This document shows, piece after piece, positions 1-6,466 of a stretch of 9,586 bases of DNA. Each line of letters begins with the position of its first letter. Within the stretch, counting starts at the first letter, position 1. Made by a program: the position numbers and the translations under genes. Where the stretch lies: the NCBI GenBank assembly GCA_014378805.1, contig JACMMY010000046.1:1-9586 (forward strand), given 5' to 3'. Below the pieces are notes generated by a model, which saw only the letters and a list, made by a program, of their open reading frames with translations, ran no database searches and was not told the origin of the DNA. The stretch comes from Moraxellaceae bacterium. GTDB lineage: Bacteria > Pseudomonadota > Gammaproteobacteria > Pseudomonadales > Moraxellaceae.

Positions 1-1
1 A

Positions 2-454
2 TTTGGCGGTCATGCGATGGCGGCAGGGTTGACATTGCCAGCTGCAAATTTTCAGGCATTTGCGGATGCCTTCTCAGCGGTGATTGCTGAGCATGATGCG
101 CATTTATTTGAACCTGTATTGTGGACAGATGGTGCGCTTGGCGCGGATGATTTTTCATTACAACTCGCCAATCAATTACAAGAAGGTGATCCGTGGGGAC
201 AGGCTTTTCCGCCGCCTGTTTTTGAGGGCGAATTTGAGATTCTGGAACAACGGATTCTCAAAGAAAAGCATTTGAAACTAACCTTGCGGCATATCGAGGG
301 TGGTAATTGGCTAGAAGCGATTGCGTTTAATGTTGATCTCGATGTATGGCCGACGGAAAGCTCGCGTGTGCAAATGGCCTATCAGCTCGATATTAATGAG
401 TTTCGCGGCGAACGCCGTGTGCAGTTAAAGGTGGTTTGGCTTGCGCCTGTTTGA
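2..454 (+). CDS. recJ: Single-stranded-DNA-specific exonuclease RecJ, C-terminal part (5' end outside window)
   Basis: RecJ degrades single-stranded DNA 5' to 3' in recombination and mismatch repair. Only the last 150 codons are present. The reading frame is open from base 2, before the first ATG at 17, and begins FGGHAMAAGLTL. This is the conserved GGHxxAAG segment of the DHHA1 domain, which helps bind the DNA substrate. The end, with a LDxNEFRGxRRVQL-like stretch, matches the C-terminal OB-fold-like domain of RecJ. The catalytic DHH domain lies upstream of the window, so its residues cannot be checked. The ATG at 17 is an internal methionine, not a start. An HPP-CBS gene follows after 51 bases with no obvious terminator, and prfB lies beyond it; recJ next to prfB is a known gammaproteobacterial arrangement. 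Identity rests on motif recognition and is firm. Confidence 0.93.
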   Translation, partial: FGGHAMAAGLTLPAANFQAFADAFSAVIAEHDAHLFEPVLWTDGALGADDFSLQLANQLQEGDPWGQAFPPPVFEGEFEILEQRILKEKHLKLTLRHIEGGNWLEAIAFNVDLDVWPTESSRVQMAYQLDINEFRGERRVQLKVVWLAPV

Positions 455-505
455 GTTGAAGATTCATCCCGAGATTGAGGTCAATAAAAAGATAGCAGGT
501 AAATC

Positions 506-1630
506 GTGACAGCGTTTTCAAGTTGGCTACGTTCTTTTGTTCCTCCGCCGTTGACCGTCTCTAAGCGTGAAATATTTTATAGTTGCCTAGGTGCGCTGAT
601 TGGTTTGATGTTTGCGGAATGGCTTAGTCGTTATGCTTTAGGCGATGTAAAACTTTGGTTTGTTGCCCCGATTGGCGCATCTGCTGTCTTGTTATTTGCC
701 GTTCCCGCAAGTCCGTTGGCGCAACCGTGGTCGATGATTGGTGGTAATCTGGTGGCAGGCGTGGTGGGTGTGTTTTGTGCCCAACATTTCGCGTTTAATC
801 TTGGGTTAGGTGCTGCTGTTGCAGTCGCGACGGCGATTGGTTTTATGTTTATCCTGCGCTGTTTACATCCACCCAGTGGCGCGGTTGCGATCACGGCGGT
901 GATGGGTGGGCCTGCGATTTATGCGCTGGGTTATCAGTTTGTGGTATTTCCAGTTTTGCTCAATTCGTTATTTTTATTGATTTTAGCGTTGATTTTTAAT
1001 AACGTGCTGCGTCATCGTTACCCACATCAGATTGCAAAACCAGCAAGAACCACCGATCCATTACCCAGCGAACGTTTAGGTTTTACGAGCCATGATTTAG
1101 ATCGCGCTTTGAATGGTTTTGGCGAGCTTCTCGACATTAACAAAAGTGACTTGGCGGACTTAATTAATCAAGCCAAAGTGAATTCATTTCAGCGTCAATT
1201 CGGTGATGTGGGTTGTGCGGAGATTATGTCGAAGGATTTGATTACGGTACTCCCGACGACTTCGTTGACCGAGGCGCTTACTAAGCTGCGTGAATTGGAA
1301 ATGATGGCCTTGCCAGTTGTGAATGAGAAAAATCAGTTACAAGGCTTACTGTCTATTCAGGATTTTTTGGTGCCTCGGGGCGATACAACCCATATTATTA
1401 ATCCTCTTGAGGAATATTGGGCGAAACATGTGATTGATATTATGTCGCATGAAGCGCCGACGGTACGTGCGGAACAACCAATTGGTGATCTGGTGCAATT
1501 GTTTTCAGATCAAGGCTTACATTATGTGTTGGTTGTAGATGCTGAGAAACATGTTGAGGGGATTATTACCCAATCTGATTTGGTCGCCGCGTTGTTTGAG
1601 ATGAAATTGGCAGAGGCAACAAATAGGTGA
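506..1630 (+). CDS. HPP family integral membrane protein with C-terminal tandem CBS domains
   Basis: This 374-residue protein has two parts. Residues about 22-168 are hydrophobic and form several membrane segments. They carry the family signatures PIGASAVLLFAVPASPLAQP (55-74), GGNLVAGVVGV (79-89) and the name-giving HPP at 121-123. After a linker rich in charged residues come two CBS domains, at about 236-290 (near an EIMSKDLITV start) and 308-366 (near DIMSHEAPTV). CBS pairs usually bind adenine nucleotides and gate the attached domain. Some HPP proteins of cyanobacteria and chloroplasts transport nitrite; the substrate here is unknown. The start is the GTG at 506, preceded by a weak CAGGT. 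The gene sits between recJ and prfB, and nothing in that context points to its substrate. The family call is firm and the function is open. Confidence 0.88.
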   Translation: MTAFSSWLRSFVPPPLTVSKREIFYSCLGALIGLMFAEWLSRYALGDVKLWFVAPIGASAVLLFAVPASPLAQPWSMIGGNLVAGVVGVFCAQHFAFNLGLGAAVAVATAIGFMFILRCLHPPSGAVAITAVMGGPAIYALGYQFVVFPVLLNSLFLLILALIFNNVLRHRYPHQIAKPARTTDPLPSERLGFTSHDLDRALNGFGELLDINKSDLADLINQAKVNSFQRQFGDVGCAEIMSKDLITVLPTTSLTEALTKLRELEMMALPVVNEKNQLQGLLSIQDFLVPRGDTTHIINPLEEYWAKHVIDIMSHEAPTVRAEQPIGDLVQLFSDQGLHYVLVVDAEKHVEGIITQSDLVAALFEMKLAEATNR

Positions 1631-1687
1631 TTTTGTTGGGCTGATCGGATAATGGCAAAAAAAACGCCGTCACTACTCAGTTTGGTT

Positions 1688-1693
1688 TAAAAT
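1688..1693 (+). promoter_or_regulatory. Possible -10 element upstream of prfB
   Basis: TAAAAT lies 44 bases before the prfB GTG, in the 107-base gap after the HPP-CBS gene. I see no good -35 hexamer 16-18 bases upstream and no hairpin ending the previous gene, so readthrough from recJ/HPP is equally possible. Confidence 0.25.
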
Positions 1694-1737
1694 CGCCCCC
1701 TTATTGAACGTTTACATATTTACAGAGTAGCAAATCC

Positions 1738-2833
1738 GTGGAAATTAACCCGTATATCCTTCGCATTAAAGACCTGACTGAGCGCGGCAACACGCTTAGG
1801 GGGTATCTTTGACTATGATCTAAAAGTTGAGCGTTTAGAAGAAGTTCTACGTGAACTTGAAGATCCTGCCATCTGGAATGATGCACCGCGCGCGCAAGGC
1901 ATGTCGAAAGAAAAAGGTGAATTAGAGGGCGTGGTCAACGTACTCAACAACTTGACCAAGCAAGTCGATGATGCGCAAGCGATGTTGGATTTGGCAGTTG
2001 AAGCGGATGAAGAAAGTCTGCTTGAAGAAGTCACAGCTGAGTTGGATGCTGCGGAAGCGGATGTGGGTAAATTGGAATTCCGCCGTATGTTTGGCGGTGA
2101 AGCGGATCCGTGCAATTGCTTCGTGGATATTCAGTCGGGTTCGGGCGGTACTGAGGCGCAAGATTGGGCGTCGATGTTGCTGCGTATGTATTTGCGCTGG
2201 ATTGAGCGTCATGGTTTCAAAGCTGAAATCATGGAAGAGTCTGATGGCGAAATCGCGGGCATTAAGAGCGCGACGATTCGGGTTGAAGGCGAGTATGCCT
2301 TTGGTTGGTTACGCACCGAAACTGGCGTGCATCGCTTAGTGCGTAAGTCGCCGTTTGATTCGGGTAATCGTCGTCATACCTCATTCTCATCCGTGTTCGT
2401 GTCACCTGAAATTGATGATAATATCGAGATTGATATCAATCCTGCCGATGTGCGTACCGATACTTATCGCGCGTCTGGTTCGGGTGGTCAGCATATTAAT
2501 AAAACCGATTCTGCAGTCCGTTTGACGCATATTCCGACCAATACCGTGGTTGCGTGTCAGAATGAGCGTAGTCAGCACGCCAACCGTGACCGTGCTTGGA
2601 AAATGCTGCGTGCGAGATTGTATGATCTTGAACTAAAAAAACGTAGCGAAGCGCAGCAAGCACTGGAAGCAACCAAGTCTGATATTGGTTGGGGCAGCCA
2701 GATTCGCTCGTATGTGTTGGATGATTCGCGGATTAAAGATTTACGTACCAGTGTCGAAACGTCGAATACTGGCGCGGTGTTAGATGGTGATTTGGATAAG
2801 TTTATTGAAGCTAGTCTAAAAATGGGGTTATAA
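1738..2833 (+). CDS. prfB: Peptide chain release factor 2 (RF2), expressed by programmed +1 frameshift
   Basis: RF2 ends translation at UGA and UAA. The CDS is join(1738..1809,1811..2833), giving 364 residues against 365 in E. coli. The GTG at 1738 is the only start before an in-frame TGA at 1705. The first 24 codons begin MEINPYILRIKDLTERGNTL and end at CTT-TGA (1807-1812). Shifting +1 there joins DYDLKVERLEEVLRELEDP and the long downstream frame. The SPF codon-recognition tripeptide is at residues 204-206. The catalytic GGQ is at 249-251 (bases 2483-2491), in ASGSGGQHINKTDSAVRLTH, and the residue matching E. coli position 246 is Ala, the common form. Starting at the ATG at 1901 would lose the N-terminal helical region. 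waaA follows after 6 bases. Confidence 0.97.
1798..1813 (+). promoter_or_regulatory. prfB: prfB programmed +1 ribosomal frameshift signal
   Basis: The layout matches the known RF2 autoregulation site: a Shine-Dalgarno-like AGGGGG (1798-1803), then TAT, the slippery codon CTT (1807-1809), and TGA followed by C (1810-1813), a weak stop context. When RF2 is scarce the ribosome pauses at UGA and slips to read UUU, then continues with GAC. When RF2 is plentiful, translation stops after 24 codons. Bases 1798-1813 agree with the E. coli signal as I know it. Confidence 0.96.
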
Positions 2834-2839
2834 AACCTG

Positions 2840-4123
2840 ATGCCTTTTTGGTATTCACTGTTACTCGCCATCATCGCGCAGCTCTATCGACTGCGCGTTT
2901 TTCTGCGTTCGCGCCATGAGCCTGATTATCAACTCGAAGTCGCGCAACGCTTCGGAAAACTCCCTGCTGCAAGCCTAAAAAATCCCATTTGGATTCATGC
3001 TGTTTCCGTTGGCGAAACCAATGCAGCGCAGCCGATCATTCAGCATTTGTTGAATATGGGTTTGCCTGTGTTGGTCACGAATACCACGCGGACAGGTTCG
3101 GCGCGGGTGAAAACACTGTTTGCCAAAGATATTCAAAATCATCAATTAGAACAACATTTCCTCCCGATCGACACTGCAAGTTTGATGAGTGAATTTATCG
3201 ATCTTCATCATCCGCGTGCATTGCTGTTAATTGAAACGGAGATCTGGCCGAATCTGCTGGCAATTTTGCACCATCATAAAATCCCATCCTTGCTCATGAA
3301 TGCACGTCTTTCAGAGCGTTCCGCGAAAGGATATGCGCGCTTTACGAGCTTGGTTAAACCAATGCTTGAACACCTCACTCGCATCGCGGCGCAAGATCAA
3401 GATACGGCGAATCGCTTTATTGGACTGGGTGCAGCTGAGAGCAAAGTGATTGTCACGGGCAGCTTGAAGTTTGATTTAACTGCGCCTGATGCAAGTCTGG
3501 AACTGGCGAAAAAACTAAAGCTCGATTGGCAACTGGAAGGTCGTCCAGTGCTTTTCGCGGCGAGTACGCATGAGCCAGAGGAACAAGAGATTTTGACGGC
3601 ATTTAAAGCCTTGCATGCTGAGTTTCCTCGAGCATTACTCATCATTGCGCCGCGTCATCCTGAGCGTTTTGATCGGGTGGCGGCGTTGATTGAAGAGCAG
3701 GGGTTGAGCTATACAAGACGTTCGCTGAATCAAGCTGGAAATAGCACCACTTCGGTTTTCCTTGCGGACAGTATGGGCGAAATGTGGACGTGGTATGCGC
3801 TATCCAAAGTGGCTTTTGTTGGCGGTTCATTGTCCGAAACAGGTGGTCATAATCCGTTAGAAGCTGCAAGTCTCGGCGTGCCTGTGGTGATGGGTTCGCA
3901 TACGTTTAACTTTGCGCAGATTGTTGAGTTATTAAAAGAAGCGGGCGCGTTGATTCAGGTCAATGATGCAAACGCGGTCATGCAGGTTTGGCGCGATTGG
4001 TTGCTGAGCGAGGCACAATGTGAGGATGCTGCAAGTGCTGCTCTCGCGGTGATGAAGGCCAATCAAGGTGCGCTCAAACGTCAGCTTAATTTGGTTGATG
4101 ACTTGCTGAAATCAACGGTATAA
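2840..4123 (+). CDS. waaA: 3-deoxy-D-manno-octulosonic acid (Kdo) transferase
   Basis: WaaA (KdtA) transfers Kdo from CMP-Kdo to the lipid A precursor at the inner face of the cytoplasmic membrane, making the LPS inner core. The 427-residue length is normal. Residues 1-22 form a hydrophobic N-terminal anchor. The N-terminal Rossmann-like domain holds HAVSVGETNAA, with Glu59 matching the catalytic base (Glu60 in E. coli), followed by LLIETEIWPNLL. VTGSLKFD opens the nucleotide-binding half, and FVGGSLSETGGHNPLEAA near residue 330 is the hallmark C-terminal motif. The ATG at 2840 lies 6 bases after prfB; a GGGG at 2824-2827, inside the end of prfB, is a distant possible ribosome site. It is probably cotranscribed with prfB and rsmE. 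Whether it adds one or two Kdo residues cannot be read from the sequence. Confidence 0.95.
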   Translation: MPFWYSLLLAIIAQLYRLRVFLRSRHEPDYQLEVAQRFGKLPAASLKNPIWIHAVSVGETNAAQPIIQHLLNMGLPVLVTNTTRTGSARVKTLFAKDIQNHQLEQHFLPIDTASLMSEFIDLHHPRALLLIETEIWPNLLAILHHHKIPSLLMNARLSERSAKGYARFTSLVKPMLEHLTRIAAQDQDTANRFIGLGAAESKVIVTGSLKFDLTAPDASLELAKKLKLDWQLEGRPVLFAASTHEPEEQEILTAFKALHAEFPRALLIIAPRHPERFDRVAALIEEQGLSYTRRSLNQAGNSTTSVFLADSMGEMWTWYALSKVAFVGGSLSETGGHNPLEAASLGVPVVMGSHTFNFAQIVELLKEAGALIQVNDANAVMQVWRDWLLSEAQCEDAASAALAVMKANQGALKRQLNLVDDLLKSTV

Positions 4124-4138
4124 AACATTAGAAAAAAT

Positions 4139-4855
4139 ATGAATTTACTCCTCCTCGAACAAGATGATCTGCAATCTGATGAAAACCATCAAGCCTCAAT
4201 TACCGATGCTCGCCGCTTAAAACACATGCATCAAACACTGAATCTAAAGGTTGGCGATTCGATCAAGGTCGGTGTGCGTGATGGTTTGAAGGGAAGTGCT
4301 CAGGTTGCTGAGATCACGGCAGAAAGTGTGTCCTTTAGTCATCTCGTGCTTGATACGCCGCCGCCTGCGAAGATTCCACTGACGCTGGTTTTGGCGTTGC
4401 CGCGACCGTTGGTGTTGCGGCGGTTGATTATGGATGCGGTGACGATGGGTGTGGAGCGGTTGGTTTTGCTAAATAGTCGTTGTGTGGAAAAGAGTTATTG
4501 GCAGAGTCAGGTGTTTGATGAGTTGCAGCAAATCGTGGTGCTTGGGCTGGAGCAGGCGGGTGATACGGTAGCACCCTTGATTGAGTTACGTCCGCGTTTT
4601 CGTCCGTTTGTGGAGGATGAGTTGCCTGCGTTGATTCAGGGTAAGGCTGCAATTGTTGCGCATCCATATGCGACGGCGGTTGCGCCGATTGGGTTGACGA
4701 CCCCGTGTCTGCTCGTGGTGGGTGCGGAAGGTGGTTTTATTCCATTTGAAATTGATCTGTTGGAGAAAAGTGGTTGTATGCCTGTGAGTTTGGGGCAAAG
4801 GATTTTGCGGACTGAAACGGCTGTGCCGCTGTTGATTGGGCGGTTAATGGGGTAG
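4139..4855 (+). CDS. rsmE: RsmE-family 16S rRNA (uracil-N3)-methyltransferase
   Basis: RsmE is a SPOUT-fold methyltransferase that uses S-adenosylmethionine to methylate N3 of U1498 in 16S rRNA. The 238-residue protein has an N-terminal PUA-like RNA-binding part (about 1-72) and a C-terminal SPOUT domain. The SAM-binding trefoil knot is visible as LLVVGAEGGF (191-200) and LGQRILRTETAVP (218-230). The stretches SRCVEKSYWQS, GLEQAGDT and FRPFVEDELP belong, as I recall, to a gammaproteobacterial subgroup that differs from E. coli RsmE (whose last motif reads RTETTALTA), so the exact target base is inferred. It starts 15 bases after waaA with only a weak purine-rich AGAAAAAA before the ATG. Nothing like a strong terminator is seen in the 60 bases after its stop. 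Confidence 0.88.
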   Translation: MNLLLLEQDDLQSDENHQASITDARRLKHMHQTLNLKVGDSIKVGVRDGLKGSAQVAEITAESVSFSHLVLDTPPPAKIPLTLVLALPRPLVLRRLIMDAVTMGVERLVLLNSRCVEKSYWQSQVFDELQQIVVLGLEQAGDTVAPLIELRPRFRPFVEDELPALIQGKAAIVAHPYATAVAPIGLTTPCLLVVGAEGGFIPFEIDLLEKSGCMPVSLGQRILRTETAVPLLIGRLMG

Positions 4856-4877
4856 GTTTCACCGTGATTTTAATAAG

Positions 4878-4883
4878 TATAAA
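4878..4883 (+). promoter_or_regulatory. Possible -10 element for the DUF4160/DUF2442 pair
   Basis: TATAAA lies in the AT-rich 60-base gap, 33 bases before the DUF4160 ATG. The best -35 candidate, TTTCAC at 4857-4862, has a short 15-base spacer. A perfect TATAAT at 4912-4917 is nearer, but it overlaps the start codon and cannot drive the full-length gene. Confidence 0.22.
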
Positions 4884-4915
4884 TAATAACCAAAGCTGAT
4901 TGGGTTTCTTGTATA

Positions 4916-5164
4916 ATGCCAACTATATTAATAATTGATGGATTGCGCGTCGTGATCTATCCAAATGATCATCGTCCTGCCCATGTCCATATCATTGGAA
5001 AAGGTAAAGAGGCGGTTTTCAATTTGAACTGTCCTCACGGTACGCCAGAACTACGCGAAAACTATGGTTTTTCTCTAAAAGAGTTGACGAAGATCGCTGA
5101 AGCCTTGATGGCAAACTTGTCGGAACTTTGTGCGAAATGGAGTGAGATTCATGGAAATCACTAA
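4916..5164 (+). CDS. DUF4160 domain protein (small, TA-like partner of the next gene)
   Basis: This 82-residue protein is one complete DUF4160 domain. It has the typical MPT start, a short strand-rich beginning (ILIIDGLRVVIYPNDH), the conserved histidine cluster around PAHVHI (21-26) and a helical C-terminus (LKELTKIAEALMANLSELCAKW). The molecular function of the family is not established. The ATG at 4916 is chosen because family members usually begin MPT; its ribosome site is weak (GGGT at 4902-4905). The stop lies 14 bases inside the start of the DUF2442 gene, so the two are translationally coupled or at least cotranscribed. DUF4160/DUF2442 neighbours recur in bacteria and the size and overlap resemble a toxin-antitoxin pair, but that role is inference. 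Confidence 0.85.
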   Translation: MPTILIIDGLRVVIYPNDHRPAHVHIIGKGKEAVFNLNCPHGTPELRENYGFSLKELTKIAEALMANLSELCAKWSEIHGNH

Positions 5165-5576
5165 AGATATTTTAGATGCAGCGAATCAGCGCGGTGCTGA
5201 AAAAAAAGCAGCGTTTCCAGCCGTTATTTCCGTCCGTTATGATCGTCGTATTGGACGTATCGTCATTGAACTTGCGTCTGGGTTGGAGTTGGCTTTTTCA
5301 CCGAAACAAGTGCAAGGATTGGAACATGCTCATGTTGCCGATCTGCTCGATAGTGAAATTTCACCCTCTGGTTTAGGGATTCATTTTCCAAAGTTGGATG
5401 CAGATATTTATATCCCTGCATTGCTGGAGGGTTTTCTAGGTTCGAAGCGTTGGATGGCGGCAGAGAATGGTAAGTTAGGCGGTGCATCGACTAGTCAGGC
5501 AAAAGCCGCAGCTGCGCGTCAAAATGGTAAGTTAGGTGGTAGACCTAAGAAGTATGTGCAATCAGCTAGTATCTGA
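5151..5576 (+). CDS. DUF2442 domain protein with basic NGKLGG/GRPKK tail
   Basis: This is a 141-residue protein. Residues about 20-95 form a DUF2442 domain, seen in VISVRYDRRIGRIVIELASGLELAF, a helix ending LLDSEISPSGLGIHFP, and LDADIYIPALLEGFLG. The tail (about 103-134) holds NGKLGG twice, at 106-111 and 125-130, the second running into RPKK, which resembles an AT-hook core. The ATG at 5151 is preferred over the GTG at 5130 because GGAG (5139-5142) sits 8 bases before it and the extra seven residues add nothing conserved. It overlaps the DUF4160 gene by 14 bases. DUF2442 proteins are generally uncharacterised; as the second gene of a small overlapping pair with a basic tail, a DNA-binding antitoxin-like role is possible but unproven. 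Confidence 0.83.
   Translation: MEITKDILDAANQRGAEKKAAFPAVISVRYDRRIGRIVIELASGLELAFSPKQVQGLEHAHVADLLDSEISPSGLGIHFPKLDADIYIPALLEGFLGSKRWMAAENGKLGGASTSQAKAAAARQNGKLGGRPKKYVQSASI
5466..5540 (+). repeat. Short direct repeat inside the DUF2442 gene
   Basis: An 18-base unit at 5466-5483 (AATGGTAAGTTAGGCGGT) recurs at 5523-5540 with one change (C to T), 57 bases apart in the same frame. It encodes NGKLGG twice, 19 residues apart. Near identity at the DNA level suggests a fairly recent duplication or conversion rather than old convergent motifs. Confidence 0.85.
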
Positions 5577-5630
5577 GTAGCCCTATAACAAAGTTCCTTC
5601 CTTAAAATCTAATATATAAATGGAGTTTTT

Positions 5631-6176
5631 ATGATCACAAAACGAAAAATCCTTGCTCAAGGAGACAGAGATGGTGCTTGTTTTTTGTATAGTCTTGCTA
5701 ATGCAGCCACCGCATTGAGTCAAAAGGATGTTACTCAAGCAAAATGGGTCAAAAGTATACGCGCGTTACCTTTCGATATGAGTGATTTTATTGCTGGACG
5801 AGGAACCGAAAAGCTAGACCCATGTTCTCTTTATCTTGAAAGTTTTTCCCATAGTTTTGTATCTGCACTAAACATGGATCTTGAGATTTGTTGGAAAGAG
5901 AATATAGCTTCTGTTAAGAAGTTAAAAAACCTAATAAATTCCAATCAAGTTTTTATTTTGAGTATTGATGGTGATAGTCATTGGGTAACCGTTGTGGATG
6001 TCGAAGGTGATACAGTATTTATTGCTTGCTCTGCGGAAGCTTTGAATGGGGTACAACCATATTCAGAGAAAGAATCTCCAGATTTAAAACGAATTTATAA
6101 TAAGACAGTTTCGTTTTCTGAACTAGGAGTTGAAAACGGTTTTGGTTTACTTATTTTCGTAGAAAAAGATGAATAA
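5631..6176 (+). CDS. Putative papain-like cysteine peptidase-fold protein
   Basis: I recognise no named family for this 181-residue protein. It shows the outline of a papain-like cysteine peptidase. Gln10 lies in AQGDRDGACFLYSLANA with Cys17 starting a helix (oxyanion Gln, then nucleophile Cys). His117 lies in SIDGDSHWVTVVDV, in the usual strand context, followed by GDTVFIACSAEAL. The third residue expected about 15-16 positions after His (Asp or Asn) is Ala132/Cys133 here, so activity is uncertain; Asp123 could substitute. There is no signal peptide or membrane segment, so it is probably cytoplasmic. GGAG at 5622-5625, five bases before the ATG at 5631, supports the start. It lies 54 bases after the DUF2442 gene and 27 before a 65-residue gene that is probably its partner. 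Several stretches are AT-rich compared with core genes, suggesting transfer. Alternatives are an inactive peptidase homologue or a C39-like domain. Confidence 0.55.
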   Translation: MITKRKILAQGDRDGACFLYSLANAATALSQKDVTQAKWVKSIRALPFDMSDFIAGRGTEKLDPCSLYLESFSHSFVSALNMDLEICWKENIASVKKLKNLINSNQVFILSIDGDSHWVTVVDVEGDTVFIACSAEALNGVQPYSEKESPDLKRIYNKTVSFSELGVENGFGLLIFVEKDE

Positions 6177-6203
6177 GTTTTTAAATTAATAAGGAAGATT
6201 GTT

Positions 6204-6401
6204 ATGAGTATTGGCAATGTGTTGGAAAAGGGAAATTCTTTCTATGTTCATGATGAAGATGGGAAGTTATTGTGTGTAAAAACCGCCATAAAAGACGACG
6301 AGTTGATCGGTTATACATCGACCACTTTTAGTATAAAGCAAGGTAATACTATTCATACCTATGATGAAAAAGGGCGACGAAAGTCAATCAAAACAATCTA
6401 G
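6204..6401 (+). CDS. Small two-repeat protein (G-N-x4-[HY]-D-E-x-G repeats), unknown function
   Basis: This 65-residue protein looks like a real gene. AAGGAAG (6191-6197) sits six bases before the ATG, and it follows the peptidase-like gene by 27 bases on the same strand. It consists of two copies of one motif. Residues 10-27 carry Gly10, Asn11, Asp17, Glu18, Gly20, Lys26 and Thr27; residues 47-64 carry the same residues at 47, 48, 54, 55, 57, 63 and 64. A DELIGYTSTTFSIK linker separates them. The pattern suggests paired beta hairpins. It resembles small bacterial proteins I recall with an xxYDExGxx...GYTSSTVSIxxGxxxYTYDExG layout, which have no function known to me. No signal peptide or transmembrane segment is visible. 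It could be a substrate, inhibitor or partner of the preceding protein; this is inferred from position only. Confidence 0.65.
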   Translation: MSIGNVLEKGNSFYVHDEDGKLLCVKTAIKDDELIGYTSTTFSIKQGNTIHTYDEKGRRKSIKTI

Positions 6402-6466
6402 TCTATTATTGGCTCATTTTAGAGCGAGCGATAGATAAAATTAATTCAGCTTTCAATATAAATTCA

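Noticed and set aside
17..19. ATG at 17 as the start of a small hypothetical gene
   Set aside because: The frame is open upstream and the residues before it (FGGHA) complete a RecJ motif, so it is internal.
631..894. Antisense open frame opposite the HPP gene
   Set aside because: It is a shadow of a well-recognised coding frame, with low-complexity Ala/Pro/Thr content and no ribosome site or homology that I recognise. The same holds for the antisense frames in prfB, waaA, rsmE and metG.
1651..1670. Possible hairpin GGC-A-tract-GCC after the HPP gene as a terminator
   Set aside because: The stem is only three base pairs and no T-tract follows.
1901..1903. ATG at 1901 as the prfB start
   Set aside because: Upstream codons in the same frame encode conserved RF2 sequence back to the frameshift site, so this is an internal methionine.
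5130..5150. Longer start (GTG at 5130) for the DUF2442 protein
   Set aside because: The ATG at 5151 has GGAG at a good distance, and the added seven residues match nothing in the family.
5603..5619. TAAAAT and TATATA boxes before the peptidase-like gene as a promoter
   Set aside because: The region is AT-rich and neither box has a -35 or an extended -10 at a proper distance. A separate promoter may exist but I cannot place it.
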